Positions 45,577-56,096 of a stretch of DNA of 64,000 bases are shown one piece after another. The stretch is from Flavihumibacter cheonanensis. Its GTDB lineage: Bacteria; Bacteroidota; Bacteroidia; Chitinophagales; Chitinophagaceae. The stretch lies in assembly GCF_022352215.1 (NCBI RefSeq), contig NZ_JAKRWF010000002.1, positions 682,001-746,000 on the forward strand, read 5' to 3'. The translations under genes and the position numbers were made by a program. The notes beneath the pieces were generated by a model. It saw only the letters and a list, made by a program, of their open reading frames with translations, searched no databases and was not told the origin of the DNA. Position 1 is the first letter of the stretch, and each line of letters opens with the position of its first letter.

Positions 45577-46965
45577 TTATTGAACAGTCATTTCCACCCT
45601 TCTGTTCAATGCCTTGCCTTTGCTTGTTTTGTTATCGCCTACCGGATTGGCTGATCCAAGTCCTTCGGTTGTAATCCGGCCTTCCTCAATACCTTTACTA
45701 ACCAGGTAAGCTTTAGCCGCCTCTGCACGTTTTTGAGAGAGTGGAAGATTGATTTTATCTGTCCCTGTATTATCTGTATAACCGGTAAGTTTTGCAGATA
45801 CGGTGTTGTATTTCTGCATATAATCGACCAGCAGATCCAGTTCCTTTTTACCGGCAGCGGTAAGTACTGCTTTGCCTGATGCGAAAGTAACTTCGTTTGC
45901 CTGGAAATTCTCAACAGCCGGGCAGCCCAGCATGGCAGCTACACCTGCAACAGTTGGGCAGCGATCTTCTTCATCATTTATGCCATCGCCATCTGAATCC
46001 GGAATCGGGCAGCCATTGTATTTGGCCAGACCTTTTTCATTGGGGCATTTATCTTCTTCGTCGTTAATACCATCACCGTCAGTATCCGGAATGGGGCAAC
46101 CATTGTATTTGGGTAATCCCACTTCATTGGGGCATTTATCGTTCTCGTCATTGACGCCATCTTTATCAGTATCCGGGATTGGACAACCGGCATATTTTTC
46201 AAGTCCGGGTTGATCAGGACATTTATCGACTTCATCATTTATACCATCACCATCCCGATCAGGAATAGGACAACCTTCGTAACGGGCCAGTCCTGCCTGG
46301 TTGGGGCATTTATCTTTTGGATCGGGAATGCCATCTCCATCAGAATCAGCTGGAATTAATTTTCCAAACAGTTTGAATTTTAATCCGGCCTGAATATTTT
46401 GATTAAAGTACTTGGCATCTCTTGTTGAATTGGTATTATCCATATTGGTTATACCATGGAAATACCTTCCGAATAAAACAAGTCGGCCATGCGGATTAAT
46501 TTCAACTCCGCCGAAAGCAGAGAGACTGGTAGACTTGAAGGCATTTTTGTCAACAATGTCATTTTCGTCTTTTACGGAAGTTGTGAAGCTTACCTGCGGA
46601 CCTGCAACGATTGCAAAAACATCGCCCAGGTGTAATTTCAGTTGAAGGGGCAGGGAGAGATAACCGATCTTGCCATCCCGCAGCAGGGTTCCCACATCCT
46701 GTGATTCATATTGAAGCTGGGAAAAGGTTAATTGGGGTTCAAATGAAAAACGTTTGCTGATGGGAAAGTTAAACCAGGCACCGGCTGTCCAACCCGGACG
46801 AGTATCGTACTTATCGGGAACAGATCCGGTGACTCTGAATTTATTAAAATCCATTGCACCCAATAATCCACCACTAACGGTGTAATGTTCCTTTACAATG
46901 GTCTGGGAATAGCTGAGCAAACTGCCTGCAAATAGGAGTAGAAGCAGTATAAATGGTTTTCTCAT
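45577..46965 (-). CDS. OmpA protein with beta-barrel and thrombospondin type 3 repeats
   Basis: A 462-residue outer-membrane protein. It has a signal peptide (FILLLLLFAGSLLSYSQ) and a PorT-like or OprF-like beta-barrel (about 25-205). Five calcium-binding TSP3 repeats follow (about 208-330, each DxDxDGxxDxxDxCP, including DSDGDGIPDPKDKCPNQAG). The C-terminal OmpA peptidoglycan-binding domain (about 350-460) has LTGYTDNTGTDKINLPLSQKRAEAAK and ALNRRVEM. The TSP3 segment makes a rigid stalk. It leads the three-gene leftward operon. The TSP3-coding DNA is itself repetitive. Confidence 0.95.
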   Translation of the reverse strand: MRKPFILLLLLFAGSLLSYSQTIVKEHYTVSGGLLGAMDFNKFRVTGSVPDKYDTRPGWTAGAWFNFPISKRFSFEPQLTFSQLQYESQDVGTLLRDGKIGYLSLPLQLKLHLGDVFAIVAGPQVSFTTSVKDENDIVDKNAFKSTSLSAFGGVEINPHGRLVLFGRYFHGITNMDNTNSTRDAKYFNQNIQAGLKFKLFGKLIPADSDGDGIPDPKDKCPNQAGLARYEGCPIPDRDGDGINDEVDKCPDQPGLEKYAGCPIPDTDKDGVNDENDKCPNEVGLPKYNGCPIPDTDGDGINDEEDKCPNEKGLAKYNGCPIPDSDGDGINDEEDRCPTVAGVAAMLGCPAVENFQANEVTFASGKAVLTAAGKKELDLLVDYMQKYNTVSAKLTGYTDNTGTDKINLPLSQKRAEAAKAYLVSKGIEEGRITTEGLGSANPVGDNKTSKGKALNRRVEMTVQ

Positions 46966-47054
46966 TCCTGTAGCATTTTAGTATGAATAAATGACTACTA
47001 CAGGCCTTTAACCGTTACTTAAATATATTGATTATCCGATATATCAAAAATTAT

Positions 47055-49214
47055 TTATTGCAGGAAGTCAAAATATTCCGCTTTTAGTGGAGACGGTTTT
47101 CCACTTGTTTGTTTAATTACTAGTTTGATATAGCGACCTTGTTTAACAGATGTGAATTTAAAACTGCGTTTACTTGGGTCATTTACAATATTTCCAAATT
47201 CGAATGCTCCTGCAGATTGCCAGTTTTTAGCATCAGTGCTGGTGAAAATTTCGCCTTTTTGCAGAAGGCCGTTTTTAGTATGATTGGGAGGCAGGTAAGC
47301 AAATCCGGATAAAGCATAGGTGTCTCCCAGGTCTATCTGGATTTGTGAAGCAGTAGCCTCGATTGTTTTCCAGTTTAAAGGTGAAACTCCAATCTGATCA
47401 GAGGAGACTGCCCCCATCTCATTGTTGGCAAAAGCGACTGCTTTTATTTGTCCGCCTTTGAATTCAAAAGGCGATGTATAAAGTGTAGCCTTGTCTGAAG
47501 GTGCAGAGCCATCAGTAGTGTAATAGATCTTTATTCCGGAGTTGATATTAGTTCCATAATCTTCGCCATGAGGTTTCCAGTTGAATGTTTTTTGAACAGG
47601 CAGGATGGAGAGCAAACCATCTTTCGTGCGACTGAAACTCAGTTGAGGCGGACGTGTTTTATAAAAATGCGCAGCAACTTCTGTTATAGCGGGCAGGTAT
47701 CTGGTACCAGTGATGCGTAACCGAAAACGATCAGTCGTAATTTCCGGAAACCGGAGGATGCGTTTGTATCCGATATTGGTAGCTGCGGCGATTTCTTTCC
47801 ATTCATTATTGATCCATGCTTCCAGGGTGTGGCTGGTAACCCTTTCGCCATGAGATTTAACAGCTTCCTGAATCACAAAGCGATTGATGGTCACAGGTTG
47901 TGGTGTTTTGATTTCAATGGCCGTGGATGTGTCTTTTACAAAATAATAGGTGTTGTCTTGTTTGTCCAGTAATCCGACGGGGGCATCTGCGTTTTGAAGC
48001 AGGTTATTGGAATAGGTAGCGGTGATTCTTTTTCCAACCTCTTCCAGCACTGCCACATCTTCGGGTGAAAATTTCCCATCCCGGTTGGGTGGAATATTTA
48101 AGAGGAATGTAGAGTTTCCACCAACTGAACGTTCATACATATCAAACACATCATCGGCGCTACGGACTTTCTGTTCGGTATCGTCTCTGTAAAACCAGCC
48201 TTCGCGGATGGAGGTATTGGTTTCCGCCTGCTGGTAGTGCAGGAATTTTGCTTTGTAGAGTTGTTCGGGATGACCAAGAGAATCATCTGTCAGATCGGCG
48301 AAATTATTCATCAGGGCGGGATCTGTGTCATAGGGCATTACATTCCACTCCGTACTGCGCGTATTACCGGATTCATTGCCACACCAGCGAATATCCTGTT
48401 TTCCGAAAATCACTGCCTTGGGAGCGAGTGTATGAATTAATTTCTTCCATGCGAGGTAATTGTATTGCTGGCCGCCTTTTGTTTTGGGATGTGCTCCATC
48501 AAACCAAACTTCATCAATGGGACCATACTCCGTAAGCAATTCAAATAACTGGTTCAGGAAATATTCGTTGTAGTCATCCACTTCAAATTCGAAAGTTGTG
48601 GTATTGGCAAAAGGCCGGCCTTCCACAGGACGGGGAATGGTTCGTTTAGTGATGGGTGAGAGATTGCCATATAAACCGGTTTTGCTTTCTATCTGGAAAA
48701 GATCAGCGGGTGACAGATAGACGCCCAGCTTGAGTCCGTATTTTTTACAGGAGGCGCTGAGGTCTTTCATGATATCGCCCTTGCCATTTTGAAATGGAGA
48801 GGACATGATACCATGGGTGGTATACCGGCTTTGCCAGAGAACAAATCCATCGTGGTGTTTGGCGGTAAGAATCACCATTTTCATACCGGCGGCCTTCATG
48901 GCAGCACACCACTGATCAGTATCGAGTTGTTGAAGGTTAAAGATTTTTGGGTCTTCCATACCATTGCCCCATTCCATACGGGTGAAGGTATTTGGACCAA
49001 AGTGAATAAAGGCGATGAACTCATTTTTCAATGCTTCGTATTGGTTATCGGTAGGCACTACATGGGCTGCTTTCAGCAGGATGGAATCAGGTGTATCCGT
49101 TTCGGTAATAACCACTGTACTGGCTGGGGTATACAGATTTTTCTTAACACTTGGGTAGCAGGAGAAGATTCCGGCAGCCATCAGGAAGAGCGAAACAACT
49201 TGAACAGATTTCAT
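47055..49214 (-). CDS. GH29 alpha-L-fucosidase lipoprotein with discoidin-like domain
   Basis: A 719-residue protein. The N-terminus has a lipobox-like GIFSC, so it is probably a lipoprotein. The GH29 barrel (about 45-400) contains HFGPNTFTRMEWGNG, LTAKHHDGFVLW (His pair) and nucleophile D239 in VWFDGAHP. The downstream part has beta-sandwich domains: an F5/8 type C-like region (about 420-530), a chitobiase C-terminal-like domain (IYYTTDGSAPSDKATLY, about 575-620) and a second F5/8-like domain at the end. It removes alpha-L-fucose from glycans. It is divergent from the DUF4838 gene with a 68-base gap and is likely expressed with the glycan genes on the right. Confidence 0.95.
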   Translation of the reverse strand: MKSVQVVSLFLMAAGIFSCYPSVKKNLYTPASTVVITETDTPDSILLKAAHVVPTDNQYEALKNEFIAFIHFGPNTFTRMEWGNGMEDPKIFNLQQLDTDQWCAAMKAAGMKMVILTAKHHDGFVLWQSRYTTHGIMSSPFQNGKGDIMKDLSASCKKYGLKLGVYLSPADLFQIESKTGLYGNLSPITKRTIPRPVEGRPFANTTTFEFEVDDYNEYFLNQLFELLTEYGPIDEVWFDGAHPKTKGGQQYNYLAWKKLIHTLAPKAVIFGKQDIRWCGNESGNTRSTEWNVMPYDTDPALMNNFADLTDDSLGHPEQLYKAKFLHYQQAETNTSIREGWFYRDDTEQKVRSADDVFDMYERSVGGNSTFLLNIPPNRDGKFSPEDVAVLEEVGKRITATYSNNLLQNADAPVGLLDKQDNTYYFVKDTSTAIEIKTPQPVTINRFVIQEAVKSHGERVTSHTLEAWINNEWKEIAAATNIGYKRILRFPEITTDRFRLRITGTRYLPAITEVAAHFYKTRPPQLSFSRTKDGLLSILPVQKTFNWKPHGEDYGTNINSGIKIYYTTDGSAPSDKATLYTSPFEFKGGQIKAVAFANNEMGAVSSDQIGVSPLNWKTIEATASQIQIDLGDTYALSGFAYLPPNHTKNGLLQKGEIFTSTDAKNWQSAGAFEFGNIVNDPSKRSFKFTSVKQGRYIKLVIKQTSGKPSPLKAEYFDFLQ

Positions 49215-49282
49215 ACTGATTAGAATAAGACATCAAATTAGTTCAAGTTATGGGTAATTATTGACTCATTCTTGTTCATTCA

Positions 49283-51613
49283 ATGGCCTATATTCACTGT
49301 ATGAGAGACAATTCAATCAAAAAAATATCAAGGCAGGGTTTCTTAAAGGAAGCTGGTTTGCTGACGGGTGGTATTTTTGTTTTTCCAATGCATGCTGTTT
49401 TTGGAGAAGAAAAGAATAATTGGGCAACCTATCAGCTGGTAGTTCCTGATAATGCAAACAAGATTGAACTCGAAGCGGCAGAACAATTTCGTCAGCAATT
49501 ACTTCTGATGTCTGATTTCAATCTTCCTATAGTTAAGGAGAATGAGTATGGATCAGAGTCTGCTTTTTTTATTGGAAATACCCGAAAGGCCCATATTGAA
49601 ACGGAGGCACTAAAACTTGAGCAGGACAGTATCTTAATTAAACCTGAGGGGCAGAATCTGATTCTTGCAGGCGGTGGCGAATTGGGAGTGCTGTATGCAG
49701 TTTATCATTTCCTTGAATCAATTGGATTTAGAAAATATACATCAACGGTTGGGTTTGTTCCGAAAGCAGCAAGCATTCAGTTTCCGGAAAAAGAAATAGT
49801 ACATGTTCCCTTTATAAAATACCGTACAACCAACTATAAAGACACACGTGACCCTGCCTATAGCAACTGGCATAAGCTTTCATCCAGAGAAGTATGGGGA
49901 TTATTTGTACACACGTTTAACGAGTTGGTGCCACCGGATGAATTCGGAACAACGCATCCGGAATATTTTTCATTGATTAATGGCAACCGGTTGCCAGGAA
50001 CACAAATTTGCTTATCGAATGCCCAGGTGCTTGAAAAAGTTGTAAACAAGTTACAGCAAAAAATAAAGGAGAAACCTGCGGCTATTTATTGGTCAGTAAG
50101 CCAGAATGACAATGATCAGCATTGCCAGTGTTCGGAATGTACCAGGCTGAATAATGAATATGGTGGTGTTCCAAGTGGCTCCATTATTTATTTTGTGAAC
50201 CAGGTAGCAAAGAAATTTCCTGATAAAATTATTTCAACGCTCGCGTATTGGTATTCAAGAAAAGCACCTTCTAATATTAGTATTGAACCAAATGTCAATA
50301 TTATGCTATGTAATATTGAAAGCAGGCGGCATTTACCTGTGTATACTACTGATCCTGCATTCTCAAAAGACCTGACTGATTGGGGTAGGTTGACGAATAA
50401 TATTCTGATTTGGGATTACAACATTCAATTTACTAACCTGGTGAGTCCGTTTCCAAATCTTCACACGATTAAACCGAATATTCAATTTTATAAAGAGAAT
50501 CGGGTTAACGCTTTGTTTATGCAAGCCAATGCAGAGGCTGGAGGTGAAATGGCCGGACTGCGTGCTTATCTTATCAGTAAGCTAATGTACAACCCGGATG
50601 CAGATGACAATGCTATTATTAATGAGTATCTAAATGGTTACTACGGAGAAGCTGGTAAATTCATCCGTTTATATATTGACAGTATGCGGGAATCGCTTTT
50701 GAAGAGCGGAGCACAACTCAATATTTTCGGCGGACCAACTGATGCAAAAGATTCCTGGTTGTCAATGGAAATGATGGGGCAGTACAATCGAATTTTTGAT
50801 CAGGCAGAGGAAGCAGTCAAAAAGAATGCGGACTTACTTAAACGGGTAAGGATTGCGAGGTTACCTATTATGTATGCAGAGATACAGATCGGAAGAAATG
50901 AGCTGGACACAACTCGAAGCATGTTTAAACGCATATCCGGTAAAAAAGTAGTTGTAAAGCCTGAAATGAAAAGTATGGTGAGTGAATTTGTTCAACTGTG
51001 CAAAGAAGATGGAGTTACAAGGCTTCAGGAAAGAAGTACACCGCCTGATGATTTTCTTAAATCCTATAACAGAATTTTTAAAGGGATGGAAGAAATGGAT
51101 AAGGTTATTTCAGTTGGTAAACCTGTCATTCCCATTAGTTTTCCTGAAAAGAGCCAGGCAGCAATTTCCGCTTTGACGGATGGGATCCTGGGGTCTTATG
51201 AATCATGGAGCAATCCGGATATTCATTGGGTTGCTTATAAAGGGCAGCATATGGATTTTGTACTAGACTTGGGAAAACTAATGACAATTAATTCAGTATC
51301 TATGGATTTTCTAAATGTACAAGCCCAGGCAGATTGGAATCTGCTTGTTTTGCCCTCCTTTGTTAGCTATGCTGTATCAGTGGATGGCAAAACCTATTCT
51401 GCCGCACAAAAAATTGTGAACCCTCATAATCCGAACCCATTTGAGAACCCAGCCATCATCAAAGTACCTTATCACACCTTTAATGCAACCTTTAACCGAA
51501 CCAAAGCAAGATATATAAAAGTGCATGCGGAGAGTATGTTGCAGTTACCATCCTGGCATATCAGAAAAGGACAGCCTGCTTGGTTGTATACGGATGAGAT
51601 TATGGTGAGATAA
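49283..51613 (+). CDS. DUF4838 protein with C-terminal discoidin-like domain
   Basis: A 776-residue protein; an alternative ATG at 49301 gives 770 residues. The N-terminus is a signal-like segment (GFLKEAGLLTGGIFVFPMHAVFG). A hexosaminidase-type N-terminal domain (about 45-165) ends in GELGVLYAVYHFLESIGFRKYT. The DUF4838 domain follows (about 180-600) with VSQNDNDQHCQCSECTRLN, which is typical of the family. The end (about 640-770) looks like an F5/8-type carbohydrate-binding domain. DUF4838 is distantly related to GH20-like enzymes and has no proven activity. It is divergent from the fucosidase and convergent with aquaporin. Confidence 0.9.
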   Translation: MAYIHCMRDNSIKKISRQGFLKEAGLLTGGIFVFPMHAVFGEEKNNWATYQLVVPDNANKIELEAAEQFRQQLLLMSDFNLPIVKENEYGSESAFFIGNTRKAHIETEALKLEQDSILIKPEGQNLILAGGGELGVLYAVYHFLESIGFRKYTSTVGFVPKAASIQFPEKEIVHVPFIKYRTTNYKDTRDPAYSNWHKLSSREVWGLFVHTFNELVPPDEFGTTHPEYFSLINGNRLPGTQICLSNAQVLEKVVNKLQQKIKEKPAAIYWSVSQNDNDQHCQCSECTRLNNEYGGVPSGSIIYFVNQVAKKFPDKIISTLAYWYSRKAPSNISIEPNVNIMLCNIESRRHLPVYTTDPAFSKDLTDWGRLTNNILIWDYNIQFTNLVSPFPNLHTIKPNIQFYKENRVNALFMQANAEAGGEMAGLRAYLISKLMYNPDADDNAIINEYLNGYYGEAGKFIRLYIDSMRESLLKSGAQLNIFGGPTDAKDSWLSMEMMGQYNRIFDQAEEAVKKNADLLKRVRIARLPIMYAEIQIGRNELDTTRSMFKRISGKKVVVKPEMKSMVSEFVQLCKEDGVTRLQERSTPPDDFLKSYNRIFKGMEEMDKVISVGKPVIPISFPEKSQAAISALTDGILGSYESWSNPDIHWVAYKGQHMDFVLDLGKLMTINSVSMDFLNVQAQADWNLLVLPSFVSYAVSVDGKTYSAAQKIVNPHNPNPFENPAIIKVPYHTFNATFNRTKARYIKVHAESMLQLPSWHIRKGQPAWLYTDEIMVR

Positions 51614-51623
51614 AGGAACTCAT

Positions 51624-52307
51624 TTACGCTGGCTCATCCAGTAAGTATCTATACAGGAGTCCGGCTACAGCGGCACCAGCTATAGGGATCAGGATAAAGA
51701 GCCATAATTGTTCAATGGCCCAACCACCCACAAATACAGCCTGACTGATACTGCGTGCAGGATTAACTGAAGTATTGGTAACGGGTATGGAAATAAGATG
51801 AATCAGGGTGAGTGCCATTCCGATCGTAATACCTGCAAAGCCATTAGCTGCTCGTTTTGCAGTTGCTCCCAGAATGATAAAGAGAAACATGGCCGTCATC
51901 ATAAATTCTGTTACAATCGCTGCTTTCATACCATATTTCCCGGGTGAATGTGACCGGTATCCATTCGCTGCAAAGTCTCCGATCTGTGTTCCATTTCCTG
52001 TTGCAACTATGTACAAAAATGCCGCCCCTGCTATTGCTCCTAAAACCTGTGCAAGTATATACATGGGTGCCATCCTGGCTTCAAATTTACCTGCAGCAAC
52101 CAATCCAATGGTTACGGCAGGATTGAGGTGAGCTCCAGAAATAGGTCCCAGTGAATAGGCAATGGTTAGTACAGTCAAACCAAATGCCAGAGAAACCCCT
52201 AACAGCCCAATTCCTACACCAGGGAAGGCTGCTGCCAATACAGCGCTACCACATCCTCCGATTACCAGCCAGCAGGTGCCGATGAATTCTGCCAGATAAA
52301 TTTTCAT
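51624..52307 (-). CDS. aqpZ: Aquaporin Z
   Basis: A 227-residue six-helix channel. The two NPA boxes are present: HLNPAVTIG (about residues 61-69) and SVNPARSI (about 182-189). The neighbouring [21 protein letters not shown] is the standard first helix. The Arg after the second NPA completes the selectivity filter of water-selective members. It transports water across the inner membrane. It is convergent with the DUF4838 gene (10-base gap) and divergent from the porin gene. Confidence 0.96.
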   Translation of the reverse strand: MKIYLAEFIGTCWLVIGGCGSAVLAAAFPGVGIGLLGVSLAFGLTVLTIAYSLGPISGAHLNPAVTIGLVAAGKFEARMAPMYILAQVLGAIAGAAFLYIVATGNGTQIGDFAANGYRSHSPGKYGMKAAIVTEFMMTAMFLFIILGATAKRAANGFAGITIGMALTLIHLISIPVTNTSVNPARSISQAVFVGGWAIEQLWLFILIPIAGAAVAGLLYRYLLDEPA

Positions 52308-52379
52308 ATGTAAAATATTTGTTGGAATATGAGATATGATAATTTACTATATATTATTGATATACACGAAAAATTGTAT

Positions 52380-53564
52380 ATGATTGACCATAGGGCAAGA
52401 CTTTTAAGTTGCTTTTTATTGTTTTCGGTCAGTCAGCTGTTTGCTCAATCCAGAGCTGAAACAAGAGATAGTACAGCGGTTCAAATAAAAGTGTATGGCA
52501 GTTTTCGGGGGCATTTTGCGGCGTATGATAAAGAAGTGGAAATCCAGGAGAATGCTTCCCGCCTGGGTTTTGAAATCAGTGCAATGCGGAAGGGGATCCG
52601 GTATTTTGCCGGACTTGAAATGCAGGTAAATATGTTCCGATCGGCAACATCCTTTAACCTAAGTGCCAGCACTACGGGTGGATACCTGCAAGCTGATCGT
52701 AACCAGGACCGCCAGGTATTGTCCAGCAGACTGGGATACATGGGAGTTGATCTGGGCAAATGGGGTACTGTTGTTTTGGGAAAGCAGCGCAGCATTTATT
52801 ATGATATCACAGGGTATACCGATCGGTTCAATGTATTTGGGGGTGGTGCAAGTGCAACTTATACTGCGGGTACGGATGGGGGTTATACCGGAACGGGCAG
52901 AGCAGATCAGGCATTAACTTACCGAAACAGTACCGGCAGGTTTTCTTACGGAGCACAATTCCAGTTTCTCAACAGCAATAATAACCGTTGGCTGGATGGA
53001 TTAGCATTTAATTTACAGGTTCAGCTTATTGAGCAGTTAAAATTTGGGATTGTAGTTAATCAGTCTTTTTTAAATCCCTCCCTTATCAATTCAGGAGAGT
53101 TTATTGGATTGAAAGGAAACCCCCGGTATTATGCGGCAGGTGTAAACTATAGAGCTGGCAATTGGGAAATAGCCGGACTTTTTTCAAGGCAACAAAATGG
53201 GGATGCAGTTACTGGAAGGATTATTGATCCGGTGAATGGAATCAGCAATCCGGTGGTTGTTTTTGAAGCAGTGGGTGGAGAGCTGTACTTCAATTATCAC
53301 TGGAAGAAGGTATCAGTACTTCTGGGCGGAAATTATTATCAACCCGATACCGATATAGTTACATCCAGCGGCGAACGACCCATAGATGCGGCCTTTAAAA
53401 GAAGATACATAATTACAGGAGCCGAGTATCGACCCTTTCGGCTCTTAAAACTTTACTCGGAAGCCAGAATAGCGAATGGAACAACCGCACTTGGCTTGAG
53501 AGAAACTTCTGTTTTTACACTTGGACTACGACTGGATGCTGATGGTGTCTTTTCAAAAAAATAA
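52380..53564 (+). CDS. Gram-negative-type porin
   Basis: A 394-residue outer-membrane protein; the start chosen is the ATG at 52380, just before a signal peptide (LLSCFLLFSVSQLFAQ). The body alternates short beta strands and turns (VYGSFRGHFAAYD, SRLGFEISAMRKGIRYFAGLEMQV, RLGYMGVDLGKWGTVVLGKQRS), matching the OmpC/porin_4 group. It ends with aromatic-rich strands (VFTLGLRLDADGVF). It should form a diffusion channel, and its cargo is unknown. Its stop is 3 bases from the convergent GH20 stop. Confidence 0.86.
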   Translation: MIDHRARLLSCFLLFSVSQLFAQSRAETRDSTAVQIKVYGSFRGHFAAYDKEVEIQENASRLGFEISAMRKGIRYFAGLEMQVNMFRSATSFNLSASTTGGYLQADRNQDRQVLSSRLGYMGVDLGKWGTVVLGKQRSIYYDITGYTDRFNVFGGGASATYTAGTDGGYTGTGRADQALTYRNSTGRFSYGAQFQFLNSNNNRWLDGLAFNLQVQLIEQLKFGIVVNQSFLNPSLINSGEFIGLKGNPRYYAAGVNYRAGNWEIAGLFSRQQNGDAVTGRIIDPVNGISNPVVVFEAVGGELYFNYHWKKVSVLLGGNYYQPDTDIVTSSGERPIDAAFKRRYIITGAEYRPFRLLKLYSEARIANGTTALGLRETSVFTLGLRLDADGVFSKK

Positions 53565-53567
53565 TTC

Positions 53568-56096
53568 TTACCAACTACTTGTTCTTGAACTGCGACCTGA
53601 ACTGGTAAACACTTTTGCTTTAACTCCTTTCTGCTGGTTGATCGGCCCGGTATATTCCAACGATTTTTCTGTGGGCTCTGAACCATCTGTTGTATACCGG
53701 ATTTTCATTCCCGGAAACTGAACATTCAGCAACAGTTTGCCATTCTCGATTTTCATACCAGGCGGTGGTACGCGATAGGCAAACCCACCAGCATAATAAT
53801 CAAGCTTTGGCAATTCCTGCTGACCAACCTGATTGACGAAACGATTCCAGTCTGCTGCATACCCTTCCGCGGCTTTAACTGCATCAGCGGTGGTTGCCCA
53901 TTCCGGGTCTTTTGACCAGGCACGTTCTGATAGGCCCAATAATTTCGGAAGGATCATGTATTCCAGGTTGGCTTCACTACGCAGCGTCTCTGACCAGATC
54001 AATCCCTGCAAGCCTACAATATTTGATTTACCAAAATCGGTTAGCCGGTCCTTACCAACAAATGCATCTGTTTTAACCGGATTACCTGCAGCATCTTCCT
54101 TTGTATTGCGGAAATAATCGTATGGAATAAAATAAAATGGTTTGTCTGCATCTGTAAAACCTCCCCAATAGTAACCGGGTTCTTCCGGTGCTCGCAGATA
54201 GGACATGTCGAAGTAATAATTGCTTACAGGAGACAGAATCACTTTATATCCTGCATTTGCCAGTCGGTAGGGCAAGTCTTCATTACCCCAACCCACCATA
54301 TTATTCCATACATGTAACCGGTACCCTTCATTTGCGAGTCGCGGATTTACAATCAGTTTCGGTTGTCCCTGCAATTTAGTCTTCCGCATGCCTACTTCTT
54401 CCCAACCTGATAATTTCAGTCCGCGCTGCTCCAGTATTTTCTGCACTTTGGTAAAATAATAATACCAGAGATCATCCACATTTTCCAGGCTTGGATCTTT
54501 TTCAATAAGGACTTTACATTCCGGAGAGCCTTCCCATGCGCCGGCAGGTACTTCATCCCCACCCATATGAATCGTAGTCAATGTAGCATCGGCTTCCTTA
54601 TAGATACCTCTAATATCATCTACTACCTGCTCAATGAATGTATAAACAGATGGCAGTGCCACACACATCACGTTATCTGTCCAGGCTTGCGCAGTACTGT
54701 ATTTCGACTGATCCATGGTATCTCTCAGCAAATATTTCAGCGCCTCTTCTCTTTTTCCTTCTCTCATGAATTTCCGGTAACGCGCATCCATTGATTTAAT
54801 GGCTGCCCTTGCATGCCCAGGTGTTTCAATTTCAGGTATGATCTGAATATGACGAGCTTTGGCATAGCGCAGGATTTCGATAAAATCTGCCCGCGAATAA
54901 AATCCGCTCGCAGATAATTTACCTGTTGCTGGTCCGGCTCCATAGGAGGGTGGCAGGTTGTTTTTGCTGTCCAGCGGATGACCTCTCTGTGATCCAATGG
55001 CCGTCAGCTCAGGAAAAGAAGGCATTTCAATCCGCCAGCCTTCATCGTCATTGAAGTGAAGGTGAAGGGCATTCAATTTATATATCGACATCAGGTCGAG
55101 CATGCGAAGCAGTTCCTGCTTTGGCTGAAAATTTCGGGCGATATCAATCATCAGGCTTCGAAATCCGAATCGGGGCGCATCTTTTACTTCCACGGACTGA
55201 AACTGAATGCTACCAGTTTTATTCTTCCATTGAATCGCAGGTATCATTGCCTGAAAACTCTGGATTCCATAAAATATTCCAGCACCTGTTCCGGCACTGA
55301 TGGTCACACCATCCGGCTGTACAGACAGTTCATAAGCCTCTCCGGAAAGGTTATTTTTTTTCAATAGGATGGATCCCTTACGGTCTGGGCTAGCCGAACT
55401 AACCGGCAGTGCTTTTCCAAACAAACGAATTCCCTGCTGCGATAGATAATTTGCTTCTGAACCAAAGGCTTGATCAGTAAAAATGGTAGTCTGGGCATCA
55501 AAGCTGAAGAAACCATTGGCTTCAACCAGGCTAACCGGACTTGGAATTATGGCTGGTGATTTAATTGGTTGAAGAGTTGCCGATGCATATTTCGCATAGA
55601 GATCTTCCTGAGTTATATAATTGATGGTTGTATCACTGAAACGACCGTGCTTAATACCTGCAAGATTGTATCCCTTCATGGGTTCTTTGTCCCAAACCAG
55701 GTAGATGCCATTGGGAGCGGCAGAGTGATTCAACGAATGACCGATGGTAGGGTACTGAAAACTAACAGAACTTCCCCTTTTAAGCGGGAGTGCTCCTTCC
55801 ACCGGGAAGAGGCGGTATAAATCTCCATTTACATGTTCAATCCGCAACCCGTTTGAACTGGTAGGTACGGCTTCCCTGCTGCAGGAAAAATAAATAGTCC
55901 AGCCCGTTGCAGGAAACGCTTTTTTACCCATGTTCGTCAACTTCAGCTGGTTCAGTGCTTTGAATTCCTTGTTGAAATTATTGGTAAGCAGGGTCCATTC
56001 CAGTTCAATAGGAACCAATGGTGAGGTCTTTGGTTGAGCAACCACAGGCGAAGAAATTGCCAGTACGAGGGAAAGAATCAGAAAAGTCAACTTCAT
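53568..56096 (-). CDS. GH20 beta-N-acetylhexosaminidase with CHB domains
   Basis: An 842-residue exported enzyme from the ATG at 56096, with a signal peptide (MKLTFLILSLVLAISSPVVA). The N-terminal CHB_HEX-like domain (about 25-165) reads IELEWTLLTNNFNKEFKALNQ. A GH20b domain follows (about 195-320). The catalytic barrel (about 325-720) has LHLHFNDDEGWRIEMP, EIETPGHARAA and the pair D514-E515 in HMGGDEVPAG. A C-terminal CHB_HEX_C domain ends it (IRYTTDGSEPTEKSLEY). The layout is that of chitobiase, unlike the shorter GH20 at 2.7 kb. The start codon overlaps a 19-base inverted repeat. It removes terminal GlcNAc, and chitobiose or host glycans are possible substrates. Confidence 0.96.
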   Translation of the reverse strand: MKLTFLILSLVLAISSPVVAQPKTSPLVPIELEWTLLTNNFNKEFKALNQLKLTNMGKKAFPATGWTIYFSCSREAVPTSSNGLRIEHVNGDLYRLFPVEGALPLKRGSSVSFQYPTIGHSLNHSAAPNGIYLVWDKEPMKGYNLAGIKHGRFSDTTINYITQEDLYAKYASATLQPIKSPAIIPSPVSLVEANGFFSFDAQTTIFTDQAFGSEANYLSQQGIRLFGKALPVSSASPDRKGSILLKKNNLSGEAYELSVQPDGVTISAGTGAGIFYGIQSFQAMIPAIQWKNKTGSIQFQSVEVKDAPRFGFRSLMIDIARNFQPKQELLRMLDLMSIYKLNALHLHFNDDEGWRIEMPSFPELTAIGSQRGHPLDSKNNLPPSYGAGPATGKLSASGFYSRADFIEILRYAKARHIQIIPEIETPGHARAAIKSMDARYRKFMREGKREEALKYLLRDTMDQSKYSTAQAWTDNVMCVALPSVYTFIEQVVDDIRGIYKEADATLTTIHMGGDEVPAGAWEGSPECKVLIEKDPSLENVDDLWYYYFTKVQKILEQRGLKLSGWEEVGMRKTKLQGQPKLIVNPRLANEGYRLHVWNNMVGWGNEDLPYRLANAGYKVILSPVSNYYFDMSYLRAPEEPGYYWGGFTDADKPFYFIPYDYFRNTKEDAAGNPVKTDAFVGKDRLTDFGKSNIVGLQGLIWSETLRSEANLEYMILPKLLGLSERAWSKDPEWATTADAVKAAEGYAADWNRFVNQVGQQELPKLDYYAGGFAYRVPPPGMKIENGKLLLNVQFPGMKIRYTTDGSEPTEKSLEYTGPINQQKGVKAKVFTSSGRSSRTSSW

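Noticed and set aside
45990-46330. Direct DNA repeats as a possible mobile or array element
   Set aside because: They encode the five TSP3 calcium-binding units of the OmpA protein.
46967-47004. CCTGTAG/CTACAGG inverted repeat upstream of the TSP3-OmpA gene
   Set aside because: Arms of seven bases with a wide spacer are too weak to claim as a site.
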